Of a stretch of DNA of 64,000 bases, positions 26,854-35,466 are shown in pieces. A program made the translations under genes and the position numbers. Within the stretch, counting starts at the first letter, position 1. Every line of letters starts with the position of its first letter. This DNA comes from Marinomonas sp. UCMA 3892 (GTDB lineage Bacteria > Pseudomonadota > Gammaproteobacteria > Pseudomonadales > Marinomonadaceae): NCBI RefSeq assembly GCF_012726345.1, contig NZ_PTXN01000009.1, forward strand, positions 1 to 64,000, given 5' to 3'. Below the pieces are notes generated by a model. The model saw only the letters and a program-made list of their open reading frames with translations, made no database searches and was not told the DNA's origin.

Positions 26854-28464
26854 TTAAAAGGTGGTGCTTACAGAAGCTGAGATAAAATCTCGATCTTTTT
26901 GCGACTGCTTGTACGTTGCATTATTTGAACTGTCATTGAATACACCTTCATCTCCTAAATATTTGATATAGCTCAAAGAGGCATTCCAACGATTTAAATA
27001 CACAGCATTAACGCCAACGTTAATATCACCACCATCATCAACACCAAAAGACGAACCTAGCGCTGAAGATTTACCCCAAGTGTGACCAATGCCAATAGAA
27101 GGACTTAGATCAATCCCGTCGAAAGCTTGACGATACATCGGCGAATAAACCATTTTTATGCCAATAGCAGATTTGTCGGCGTTAGGGTTTAACTTGTCTT
27201 CATTTTGAGTAGTTTTTACGCGAGTGTTCCAAGCAATTTCACCAACAAAACTGGACTCTTTAGAGAGGAAATTCGAACCCAAACTTGCCAACCAAGAGAA
27301 TTGAGCATGAGCTGTCTCACCGATGGCATATCCAGGATTTTTATCGTTATCGTATTGCACACCTGACGTTGTTATCGATGTAGAAGCACTCGCAAGAGGT
27401 GTATTTACACGATATGAAATTTCACCGGCCAAGCTCCAAATCCCAACGGTTTTTGCCATACTGGCACCATAGGCTTCAACGCCTTTGGCATAAGCCCATT
27501 TATATTGACTAGGATGGAAAGCAGCATCCAAAATGGTATACATATTACTTGGGGAGCTAGAATCAAAACGAATTGCATACAAACCAAAGTCCGCATCAAG
27601 GTCATAATCACTCCATTTGAGTTGTAGACCGTACTGACCGGAGTCTGAGCCTTCATCATCAGAGGTGTGTATAGCTGTGTATGGTCCAGCAAGCAGTGCT
27701 TCGCCTTCTAATGTATCTCCAGTAGAAAGATAAGAACCTGCTGGAAGGAAGCGAGATTTCTCCCACTCATAACCCACATAAGCCCCTAAAGAAGCTGTTT
27801 CAGAAATAGGAATATCGATCGAAACCTTGCCAGTTGGTCGCATTGTTTCTTTAAAAGTAGAGTTAGGAACAGATGATAACTTCACCACATCAACTGGTCC
27901 TTGTCCGCCAGCAATACCGTTAGAGCCAAAAAACAAACTTTCGCCCCACAACAAGCTATGGCGCCCAACACGAATAGTACCTTCCATACCATTCATCACA
28001 GGGAATCGGGAATAAACAAAAGCATCAAGAATTTCGGCATCTCCACCCATGGTCTTTTTGGTGGTATCCGAAAACTCACTGGCAGGGCGATGGTTTGAGG
28101 TCGTGCTGGTATTATCCGTATCTTGGTGATAAACATCGTCATACCAAGCAGCACCGCTAATACGAATACCGGCATCTTTATAAGAGAGGTCAAATTCGGA
28201 AAATAGATCTAAGCGACTCGAAACTACCCCTTTATCAAAGTTGTTATCACCATCGTTATAATTAACTGCACCACTTCCTTGAGTTAAACCTGAAGAGGCA
28301 TCCTTAGTACGAAAAGCAGTACTGTATTTGATAGTATTACCTAGGCTGAGCCTTAAATCAGAGTTACCTGTTTCTATTTCAAATCCATAGGCAGTAGAAG
28401 TGCTAGAAACAATAGCAACAGCCAATGCTTTTAGCCGAAATGGCGTCGAGTTGATTATTTTCAC
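26854..28464 (-). CDS. DUF1302 outer-membrane beta-barrel protein
   Basis: A 536-residue DUF1302 protein. A signal peptide (FRLKALAVAIVSSTSTAYG) precedes a long alternating-strand region ending in the aromatic C-terminal residue (SVSTTF), typical of outer-membrane barrels. The segment RVGRHSLLWGES is characteristic of the family. It probably forms a channel for a hydrophobic substrate. Translation starts at a GTG with GAGAGGA upstream. It is first in the DUF1302-DUF1329 operon, downstream of two CATTCGA palindromes. Confidence 0.88.
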   Translation of the reverse strand: MKIINSTPFRLKALAVAIVSSTSTAYGFEIETGNSDLRLSLGNTIKYSTAFRTKDASSGLTQGSGAVNYNDGDNNFDKGVVSSRLDLFSEFDLSYKDAGIRISGAAWYDDVYHQDTDNTSTTSNHRPASEFSDTTKKTMGGDAEILDAFVYSRFPVMNGMEGTIRVGRHSLLWGESLFFGSNGIAGGQGPVDVVKLSSVPNSTFKETMRPTGKVSIDIPISETASLGAYVGYEWEKSRFLPAGSYLSTGDTLEGEALLAGPYTAIHTSDDEGSDSGQYGLQLKWSDYDLDADFGLYAIRFDSSSPSNMYTILDAAFHPSQYKWAYAKGVEAYGASMAKTVGIWSLAGEISYRVNTPLASASTSITTSGVQYDNDKNPGYAIGETAHAQFSWLASLGSNFLSKESSFVGEIAWNTRVKTTQNEDKLNPNADKSAIGIKMVYSPMYRQAFDGIDLSPSIGIGHTWGKSSALGSSFGVDDGGDINVGVNAVYLNRWNASLSYIKYLGDEGVFNDSSNNATYKQSQKDRDFISASVSTTF

Positions 28465-28557
28465 TTGTTCTTCCTCTCAAATTTTATTTTTATGTTTTTA
28501 AGAACAAACTAAATGTAAATCACCACAACCTTTCGGAAAAACCCTTTAAATAGAATC

Positions 28558-28582
28558 AATCATTCGACGCCATCGAATGATT
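28558..28582. promoter_or_regulatory. LysR operator box 1 (upstream of DUF1302)
   Basis: A perfect 10 bp inverted repeat (AATCATTCGA / TCGAATGATT) around a 5-base spacer, 94 bp before the DUF1302 start. It shares the core CATTCGA-N5-TCGAATG and the flank CCTTTAAAtAGAATCAA with the box at 32099. Confidence 0.75.
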
Positions 28583-28764
28583 AAGAAAACAATAAAAAAA
28601 CCACTAAAAGCAACATAAAAGACAGCAGATTATTAATAGTCTGAATACTTTTTATTGATTATTTTCACTTACCTTCTCGAGCAAAAAATTTCATTTCCAT
28701 TTAAAAAAAGAATCTAATGCAAACTTCCACAACCATTCGAAAAAAACCTTCTATTAGACCAAAC

Positions 28765-28783
28765 CATTCGATATGATCGAATG
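28765..28783. promoter_or_regulatory. LysR operator box 2 (between DUF1302 and the LysR gene)
   Basis: CATTCGA-N5-TCGAATG, perfect arms, 31 bp before the LysR ATG and 300 bp from DUF1302. An extra half-site CATTCGA at about 28734 lies on its left, as in LysR activation sites. The position suggests autoregulation plus control of DUF1302. About 80 bp around boxes 1 and 2 are similar to each other, so the promoter region looks duplicated. Confidence 0.75.
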
Positions 28784-28814
28784 AACATAAAAACAAGAAG
28801 CTGCGAGAACATGT

Positions 28815-29744
28815 ATGCGATTTAAAAAACTCGACCTCAATCTATTGGTAGCATTGGACACTCTGCTCACCGAACAAAGCATCACCAAAGGTGCAGAAAA
28901 GCTCAACATGAGTCCTTCAGCCCTGAGCAACTCTCTGTCCAGATTGCGAGATTATTTTGAAGATGACCTACTAACACAAATCGGTCGAAGAATGGTCATT
29001 ACCCCCTTAGGAGAAAACCTAAAAGTCAGTGTTCGTAACGCCTTAAACAACATCGAAAGCACTATTCTTGTACAACCGAGTTTTGAGCCTCAAACAACGG
29101 ATCGGATCTTTAGTATTTTCTGTTCAGACTACACACAGACGGTACTTGTGCCACATGCGTTAGAAATAGTAGGTAAACAAAAAAGCACAGCTCGCTTTCA
29201 GCTTTTAGCTCAAGTAGCAAACAATCCCCATGAGCAGCTCGAACAAGGCAAAGCCGATTTACTTATCATTCCATCCGATTTTATGTCCACAGAACATCCC
29301 TGCGACATACTCTATGAAGAAGAATTTGTTTGTGTCGTGTGGAAACACAGCAAGATCGCATCAGGAGAATTGACTGCAGAAAAATACGCAGCAGCAGGAC
29401 ACGTACTAATGCGACCAGAGGCAACTAAAAAAGATTTTTTTGGGACCTTATTCACACAAAAGTACGGTATTAAACGACACGTAATCGCCACTACCTTCAG
29501 CTTTGCTTCTCTACCAGCCCTGGTAATAGGCTCAGAAAATATCGCCACAATTCACGCGAGATTAGCGACAAAAATGGCCAAAGTATGGCCACTTAAAATA
29601 CTGCCTTTACCTTTTGATATCCCCCCAATGAAACAATGCGTACAGTGGCATCAATACAGAAATAATGATGAAGGGTTAATTTGGTTACGAAATACTTTAA
29701 AAGAAGCGGCAATCAATATGGATATTGAAAAAACAGAGCCTTAA
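28815..29744 (+). CDS. LysR-type regulator (NodD/LinR-like), putative controller of the CATTCGA regulon
   Basis: A 309-residue LysR protein. The N-terminal helix-turn-helix LTEQSITKGAEKLNMSPSAL (about residues 18-37) and the start MRFKKLDLNLLVALDTLL are of the NodD/NahR subgroup. The C-terminal effector domain is complete. It is divergent from DUF1302-DUF1329 and is the only regulator gene inside the region where CATTCGA-N5-TCGAATG boxes occur. NodD-type LTTRs bind palindromic or T-N11-A boxes of this form. That it binds these boxes is inference. Confidence 0.9.
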   Translation: MRFKKLDLNLLVALDTLLTEQSITKGAEKLNMSPSALSNSLSRLRDYFEDDLLTQIGRRMVITPLGENLKVSVRNALNNIESTILVQPSFEPQTTDRIFSIFCSDYTQTVLVPHALEIVGKQKSTARFQLLAQVANNPHEQLEQGKADLLIIPSDFMSTEHPCDILYEEEFVCVVWKHSKIASGELTAEKYAAAGHVLMRPEATKKDFFGTLFTQKYGIKRHVIATTFSFASLPALVIGSENIATIHARLATKMAKVWPLKILPLPFDIPPMKQCVQWHQYRNNDEGLIWLRNTLKEAAINMDIEKTEP

Positions 29745-29749
29745 TCTCA

Positions 29750-29780
29750 AGGGTTGTTTTAAGAATAACCTTATTTATTT
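29750..29780 (+). terminator. Probable terminator of the LysR gene
   Basis: Imperfect stem AAGGGTTGTT against AATAACCTT, followed by ATTTATTT, starting 6 bp after the LysR stop. Confidence 0.5.
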
Positions 29781-29812
29781 GCCCAAACAGCTGTAGATTT
29801 CGTTAAGGAAAA

Positions 29813-29839
29813 GGGAGCTGAACCTATGTTTGCTCCCTA
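29813..29839 (-). terminator. Terminator of the hydrolase-cyclase operon
   Basis: Minus strand: 7 bp stem AGGGAGC/GCTCCCT with a 13-base loop, then TTTCC, 45 bp beyond the cyclase stop. Confidence 0.6.
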
Positions 29840-29883
29840 GCTAAAATGTTAAGCGTTTGTCATAATTTATGCCTGAAACAATC

Positions 29884-30663
29884 TTAACTTTCGATAATAG
29901 CAACAGCACGAGTCCAGCCAGCGGAACCACCACGGACTTTATGAGGAAAACACACTACCGTGTAACCAAAAGGTGGCAAAGCTTCGAGATTATGCAGTTT
30001 TTCCAAATGGCAATAACCAATATCTCTACCAGCTTTATGCCCTTCCCAGATAAGTGAGTTGTCCCCTGTTTCCGCCACTCGTTTAGCAGTATGACTGAAT
30101 GGCGCATCCCAAGACCAAGCATCTGTGCCAGTGACACGAACCCCGCGCTCAAGTAGATACATCGTCGCTTCGTAGCCCATGCCACAACCGATATTGACAA
30201 AATCAGGATCACCTAGCGCACTTCCCGCTGCGGTATTAACCAAAACAATATCCATTGGCTGCAATTCATAACCGATACGTTTTAGTTCAGCTTCCACATC
30301 CGCAGCGGTAACCACATAACCGTTTTCGAAATGACGAAAGTCCAACTTCACCCCAGGGCGAAAACACCAATCTAAAGGTACTTCGTCAATGGTAATCGCC
30401 CTTTCACCATTGTTCATCGTAGGATGGAAGTGCCAAGGAGCGTCCAAATGTGTGCCATTATGTGTCGTGAGCTTCACTGTTTCAGCAGCAGCAAAACCAT
30501 GACCACCAGGAAACTCATCTGCCGCCACACCGGGAAAAAAGTGATTCGCTTCAGAGACTGTTTCTGCGTGTGTCTGATATGTGATCTCTGGACGCATAAA
30601 AGGCGGGTCGGTAATCACATCATTTTCAAGGTAGATAGATAAATCAATAAATTGACGAGCCAT
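29884..30663 (-). CDS. Cyclase family protein (kynurenine formamidase-like metal hydrolase)
   Basis: A 259-residue cyclase/KynB-family protein with the metal-binding signature THNGTHLDAPWHFH (residues 67-80). Members hydrolyse amides, lactones or esters such as N-formylkynurenine or isatin. It lies 6 bp after the alpha/beta hydrolase gene in the same operon, so both hydrolases probably act on one pathway. Substrate unknown; kynurenine genes are absent from the window. Confidence 0.87.
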   Translation of the reverse strand: MARQFIDLSIYLENDVITDPPFMRPEITYQTHAETVSEANHFFPGVAADEFPGGHGFAAAETVKLTTHNGTHLDAPWHFHPTMNNGERAITIDEVPLDWCFRPGVKLDFRHFENGYVVTAADVEAELKRIGYELQPMDIVLVNTAAGSALGDPDFVNIGCGMGYEATMYLLERGVRVTGTDAWSWDAPFSHTAKRVAETGDNSLIWEGHKAGRDIGYCHLEKLHNLEALPPFGYTVVCFPHKVRGGSAGWTRAVAIIES

Positions 30664-30669
30664 AACAGA

Positions 30670-31830
30670 CTACCCTCTTTGACCGTTAAAGGTTTTTGCG
30701 AACCAATCTGCAATGTAATCACAAGCAAAACTCATATTATCTGCGCCAACATGTTCAACCCCACCTTCACGCTCAGTAAAGATTTTAAACTCACGATTCG
30801 GTGAGTTAATAAGCTGATCATAACTTTGGTAAGCGTAATCTAAGCTAATTTGACGATCTTTTTCCCCATGAGTCACAAGGAAAGGCACCTTAATTTTTTC
30901 CATCACACCATTAAGATTCATCCCTTCGGCTTTAACAAAGAAATCATCCATATCTTTTGCGCCAAACACCCACATAACATGCGCCCAATAATGTGGAACA
31001 GGGTTTTCACCTTCACGCTTTAAGCGTTTCTGCTGCACTTCTGCCCAGTTATGATTTGCTCCCCATACAGCACCAGCTGCAAATCTTGGTTCATAAGCAA
31101 CGGCTCTAGGCGCATAATGACCACCTAAAGAAATTCCCGTCATACCAATACGGGAGACATCTACATCGTCTTGTTGCTCTAGCCAATCAACCGCTTTGGA
31201 AGCCCAAACTTCACTGTTATAAACCGCAGGCAAACCGTAAGTGCGCAATGTATCACCAGTACCAGGTTGATCAACACACAGCGTCGATATTCCTCGCTTA
31301 GCCAGCGCTTGAGGTAGGTTTGACCAATAGAGCATCTCTTTACAACTGTCCAAACCATTGCAATAAACGACCGTTGGGTGAGGTCCTTCTCCTTCAGCTC
31401 GAACATACAACGCAGGCATAGTTCCGCCATTATCAAGTGGCACCTCTACATACTCACAATTATCTTTGCTGAGCCTAATACTTTTACGGAATGTCTCTTG
31501 CGCTTTATCCCAAGTCTCTTTTCGATTCGGATGTCCTTGACCTTGCATCCGCTCAGCCACCATTAAATACAGCGCTGCTCTCTTTAACTTGGTACCAGCC
31601 GAATAATAATTCCCTGCAGCTTCATCTTCGTCGGCTAATCCAATCAGCTTATCCGCCATATTAACCCACTGAATCAAAAACTCTGCTGTTCCAGCATCTT
31701 CACCATTTTCTGCAGCCTCGCGCAGCGGCTTACACATATCGATAATTTCGCCAATTTTAGCTCCGCTTTCCACAGCAATAGAAACGGACAAATTCCAAAC
31801 ATAATTGGGAAAATATTCAAATAACGCCAT
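30670..31830 (-). CDS. Alpha/beta hydrolase similar to 2,6-dihydropseudooxynicotine hydrolase
   Basis: A 386-residue hydrolase. A helical N-terminal domain (about 1-125) is followed by an alpha/beta core. The inferred triad is Ser234 (TGISLGGHY), Asp325 (HGEKDRQIS) and His360 (GGVEHVG). Size and domain order resemble 2,6-dihydropseudooxynicotine hydrolase, which cleaves a C-C bond next to a ketone, and the FrsA-like group. A C-C or ester cleavage of an aromatic ketone side chain is plausible. A box of the CATTCGA type lies 269 bp upstream. A fossil of a close paralogue sits at 25191-25313. Confidence 0.85.
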   Translation of the reverse strand: MALFEYFPNYVWNLSVSIAVESGAKIGEIIDMCKPLREAAENGEDAGTAEFLIQWVNMADKLIGLADEDEAAGNYYSAGTKLKRAALYLMVAERMQGQGHPNRKETWDKAQETFRKSIRLSKDNCEYVEVPLDNGGTMPALYVRAEGEGPHPTVVYCNGLDSCKEMLYWSNLPQALAKRGISTLCVDQPGTGDTLRTYGLPAVYNSEVWASKAVDWLEQQDDVDVSRIGMTGISLGGHYAPRAVAYEPRFAAGAVWGANHNWAEVQQKRLKREGENPVPHYWAHVMWVFGAKDMDDFFVKAEGMNLNGVMEKIKVPFLVTHGEKDRQISLDYAYQSYDQLINSPNREFKIFTEREGGVEHVGADNMSFACDYIADWFAKTFNGQRG

Positions 31831-32098
31831 GTTTACACCTCTAATATTTATAATAGTGTCAGATTATTTATTGAAAAAAATACTTATAAATGGTGATGTG
31901 ATAATCAACACATTCCCCTCTATATTTAATTAAAAATCTTTAAAAAAATAATCAAATAGAGAGCCTTATAAAAACCATTTTATATTTTTATACATTTAAC
32001 TAATGAACTAACGTAATCAAAAAAATCTAGTATCATTTAAAAATCATATTTAATATAAAGCACTTCAGCTTTTCATTAAAAACCTTTAAACAGAATCA

Positions 32099-32121
32099 AC
32101 CATTCGATCTGATCGAATGGT
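32099..32121. promoter_or_regulatory. LysR operator box 3 (upstream of the hydrolase-cyclase operon)
   Basis: ACCATTCGA-N5-TCGAATGGT, perfect 9 bp arms, preceded on its left by CCTTTAAACAGAATCA as at box 1. The remainder of 31831-32228 is very AT-rich and shows no other gene. Confidence 0.75.
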
Positions 32122-32228
32122 CTTAGAAAACTCATAAATACTTAAAGGATTTAGGAAGCCAAATTTCCATTGCTTGTAGCGTTTAGCTCGTTACTGACCA
32201 AAAAGAACACCTTAGGAGACGTTTTATG

Positions 32229-33467
32229 CTATGAATAAAACCTTCGTTTTATCTCTTGCTTCACTTTTTTCATTGGCAATTGATGACTTAACAAACCTAT
32301 AGTTTCCGACATTTTCGGTACGGCATGAGAAAAGTGAGATTTAAAACCATCGCATAGATAGTTACGATTCAATAATCCATCACTAGAAGGCTCAAATCGG
32401 TGTTTTGGGCAGCCACCATGGCACACGGAACGTACTTCACATTGATGGCAATCAATACTGATATTACTGAGTTTGTCTTGGCCAAATTTAAGGTTTTGCG
32501 GCAAATTAACTAGTTCAATCAACGAGGTATCATTAACGTTGCCTAACTTATGCTCAGGGTAAACATAGTGATCACATGAATACACATCCCCGTTAGATTC
32601 CATTGCTAAGCCATTACCGCACGTTTCACTAAACACACACGCCCCCGGACGACCAACAAGCTGACTCATGGTTTGCTCAAAGTTCATCACGAAGACTCCA
32701 CCCAAATCGTTTTGAATCCAATGATCAAAAATCGTATTCAAAAACTTGCCATACGCTTTAGCTGGGACAGACCATTTGGCAAGATTGGATCCTCCAGCAA
32801 ATGTCGGTTGAATCAAGGTTAAGCCATGGCTATCTGGGACAATGGCTTTACGTTCAACCAAGGGAATGAATTGCATATATCGACTGCCAATACGCTTTAG
32901 AAACGCATAAACATTCAATGGCCGCTTAACGTTTTCTGCATTCACTACTGCCAACGTATTAAAATCCACATTATGCTTTTTAAGTAACGCAAGACCGTTC
33001 AGCGTTTCGTCAAAGGTGCTTTTACCTTTACGGGAAAGACGATAGGTATCGTTACTAATTCGATCACCATCGATAGAAACACCAATTAAAAAATGGTGCT
33101 CTTTGAAAAATAAAGCCCACTCCTTATCAAGTAAAGTCGCATTGGTTTGCAAGGAATTAGTCACTGTTTTATAACCGCGATATTGCTCTTGAAAAGCTAT
33201 TACCTGGCGAAAGAAGTCCACCCCTAACAACGTGGGCTCGCCTCCCTGCCATACAAAGTCAATAACATCCCCTTGCTGAGACTGAATTTGCTCACGTATG
33301 TAATTTTCTAGTGTGGTATTGTTCATACGCCACTGTTTTTTTCTATCCGGATAAAGGTTCTCTTTCTCCAGATAGAAACAATAGGTACAGTCAATATTGC
33401 AGACCGAACTACTCGGCTTTGCCATGACGCCGAAGTTATTTATTCGCTCTATTAGCTTGTGGCTCAT
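32229..33467 (-). CDS. Radical-SAM sulfatase-maturating enzyme (anSME-like)
   Basis: Installs C-alpha-formylglycine in sulfatases. The radical-SAM cluster motif is CNIDCTYC (CX3CX2C) near the N terminus. The C-terminal SPASM-type cysteines occur in CVFSETCGNG, YSCDHYVYPEHKLG and CHQCEVRSVCHGGCPKHR, giving the two auxiliary 4Fe-4S clusters of AtsB/anSME. It follows the sulfatase gene directly, so it most likely matures that protein. The frame is open to 33512, overlapping the sulfatase; GGAGG just before the ATG pair at 33470 and 33467 favours one of these. The enzyme works without O2 as cosubstrate, notable next to oxygenase genes. Confidence 0.9.
   Translation of the reverse strand: MSHKLIERINNFGVMAKPSSSVCNIDCTYCFYLEKENLYPDRKKQWRMNNTTLENYIREQIQSQQGDVIDFVWQGGEPTLLGVDFFRQVIAFQEQYRGYKTVTNSLQTNATLLDKEWALFFKEHHFLIGVSIDGDRISNDTYRLSRKGKSTFDETLNGLALLKKHNVDFNTLAVVNAENVKRPLNVYAFLKRIGSRYMQFIPLVERKAIVPDSHGLTLIQPTFAGGSNLAKWSVPAKAYGKFLNTIFDHWIQNDLGGVFVMNFEQTMSQLVGRPGACVFSETCGNGLAMESNGDVYSCDHYVYPEHKLGNVNDTSLIELVNLPQNLKFGQDKLSNISIDCHQCEVRSVCHGGCPKHRFEPSSDGLLNRNYLCDGFKSHFSHAVPKMSETIGLLSHQLPMKKVKQEIKRRFYS
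32231..32302 (+). other. Possible 5' stub of a lost exported protein
   Basis: AGGAGA lies 11-16 bp before an ATG on the plus strand that reads MNKTFVLSLASLFSLAIDDL and stops after 23 codons. The start looks like a signal peptide, but the frame overlaps the C terminus of the maturase gene on the other strand. It may be a truncated gene left when the sulfatase-maturase pair arrived, or chance. Confidence 0.25.
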
Positions 33468-33486
33468 CATGCCTCCAGCAACCGTC

Positions 33487-35322
33487 TTATCTGCCATTAT
33501 AGGAAGCAGCATGCTCTACTACTTTGTTTTGGCGAATGTATTCGCGGAACTCTTCTTTCATACCAGCCAACACATCAGGATATTCAGCTGACAAGTCTTT
33601 CGTCTCCCCACGATCTTTAGAGATATCATACAAGGCAAAAGGAACATCCTTTGTGAACACTGGCGTACTACTTAAAGGCGCTTGCTGACTCAACTTCCAG
33701 TTATCACGAACCAGATAACTGGCTCCCATCAACTCATCTGCCAACACACTTCCTTTCGGATGAACGTCAGTAAAACCTCCTGATTTTTGTAAGGCAGATA
33801 AAAATGACACGCCTTTAGGTGGGTAAATCTCTTTATCCTTATAGCGTGTACTCGGTAGATCGACGCCAGCAACATCTAATACGGTAGGTAAAATATCTAC
33901 AACCTGCAGGCGAGCATTCGAATTGGGTCTATGCTCTTTTTGATCGTTTAACTTCACAATAAAAGGTGAGGCTGTCGCCCCTTCTGCACCAGTAAAACCT
34001 TTAAATAAACGAAAGGGGGCAGCACTCACTTCAGCCCAACGAGGCCCATACGCCACAACGGAACCTTGCTTACCCATATTGTCTAATGAGTTATCTACCT
34101 TGGTACCAGGAATTGGCAACATGAAAGCTGGGGCGCCTTCTGCCCCATTGTCAGACATAAATAGGATCAAGGTATTATCGTATTCATTCATGTCTTTCAG
34201 ATGAGCGACTAGCTTTCCTATATGGCGGTCTAGATTGCTTACCATAGCCGCATAAATTTCCATGTTTTTAGCTTCTTTAAGCTTCTCTTCTTCCGTTAGT
34301 TCATTCCAACGTTTTGGACCAATAGACTCTGCGGCAACTTGGTTAACATCCTTAATTAAACCTAAGGCCTTCATTCTGGAAATCCGCTTTTCTCTGATGG
34401 CATCATAGCCTTCATCATATCGACCTTTTTGAGCATCAATATCCGCTTGCGGCGCTTGTAATGGCCAATGAGGAGCCGTATAGGCGGCGTAGGCAAAGAA
34501 AGGTTTACCATCGCCACGACTCGAATCAATATAATCAATTAGCTTATTGGTATAGAACTCAGTGGAATAAAAGTCTTTTGGTAATTGCGTGGCAGGAAAT
34601 AAACGATCATTTTCAGCATACATGGTTAAATCAAGCGGAGTAGGCACGGCTGGTGGAGCAAAATGTGACCCGCCGCCATCCACTAAAGTATAGCTTTTCT
34701 CAAACCCTCTCGCGTAAGGCAGAGCACTTTTATTAACACGGTACCAGCGTTTGTGATCTTTATCAGGTGCTTTCACGTCGTAAGCTAAATGCCATTTCCC
34801 TACCATATAAGTATGATAACCAGCATCAGAGAGCAACTCTGGCATAGTGGCTGTTTTTTCACTTATATGACCATGATAGCCTTCAGGGATATTATCAAAA
34901 TCATAGCTATTTGATGCTCCCCAAGGTGCATTGATTGGCTTATTCTGAACAATATTCAGCCCTACAACCTCACCCATATTACCGATACCGGCCAAATGGT
35001 GATCTACCCCAGTCATCAAACTGGCACGAGTAGGCGAACACACAGCTGCGGTATGAAAATTAGTTAGAATACGACCATGTGCTGCCAAAGCATCAATATT
35101 TGGAGTGTTTATTTCACTGCCAAAAGCACTCAGATCTGAATAGCCCAGATCATCAGCCATGATCAACAATATGTTGGGACGACTAAGGTTGGAGGGAGTT
35201 GTCTCTGCTTGAATAGAAACAGGCATACTTAACAAAGAAGCGGCAACAAAGCCAAGAGATAAATGAGAAATTTTGAATTGAGACAAGGCACTCATGCCAT
35301 TGTCATGAAAGCGATCAATCAT
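33487..35322 (-). CDS. Periplasmic type I (formylglycine) sulfatase
   Basis: A 611-residue sulfatase of the alkaline-phosphatase superfamily. A signal peptide (LSLGFVAASLLSMPVSIQAET) is followed by the metal-binding MADDLGYSD and the formylglycine signature CSPTRASLMTG, where the Cys (about residue 95) is the modified residue. GKWHL and FMSDNGAEG complete the active site. It resembles arylsulfatase A-type enzymes. The Cys-type site matches the maturase encoded next to it. It would desulfate an aryl or alkyl sulfate in the periplasm. I chose the ATG at 35322 over a GTG at 35334. Confidence 0.93.
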   Translation of the reverse strand: MIDRFHDNGMSALSQFKISHLSLGFVAASLLSMPVSIQAETTPSNLSRPNILLIMADDLGYSDLSAFGSEINTPNIDALAAHGRILTNFHTAAVCSPTRASLMTGVDHHLAGIGNMGEVVGLNIVQNKPINAPWGASNSYDFDNIPEGYHGHISEKTATMPELLSDAGYHTYMVGKWHLAYDVKAPDKDHKRWYRVNKSALPYARGFEKSYTLVDGGGSHFAPPAVPTPLDLTMYAENDRLFPATQLPKDFYSTEFYTNKLIDYIDSSRGDGKPFFAYAAYTAPHWPLQAPQADIDAQKGRYDEGYDAIREKRISRMKALGLIKDVNQVAAESIGPKRWNELTEEEKLKEAKNMEIYAAMVSNLDRHIGKLVAHLKDMNEYDNTLILFMSDNGAEGAPAFMLPIPGTKVDNSLDNMGKQGSVVAYGPRWAEVSAAPFRLFKGFTGAEGATASPFIVKLNDQKEHRPNSNARLQVVDILPTVLDVAGVDLPSTRYKDKEIYPPKGVSFLSALQKSGGFTDVHPKGSVLADELMGASYLVRDNWKLSQQAPLSSTPVFTKDVPFALYDISKDRGETKDLSAEYPDVLAGMKEEFREYIRQNKVVEHAASYNGR

Positions 35323-35414
35323 AGATACATCCACTAACTAGCTGTGTTTTATTTTTATTAGAAACAAAGCTATCAGTAACTAGCCTTTGATCAAGCCCTT
35401 AAAATTGAACCCAT

Positions 35415-35433
35415 GTATTGATGATATCGAATG
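35415..35433. promoter_or_regulatory. LysR operator box 4 (degenerate, upstream of the sulfatase)
   Basis: GTATTGA-N5-TCGAATG, with one perfect arm. Its left flank CCCTTAAAATTGAACC resembles the flank of boxes 1 and 3. It lies 93 bp before the sulfatase start. Confidence 0.5.
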
Positions 35434-35466
35434 ATGATGGCCCAACAATTTAACTTAGCTCAAAGC

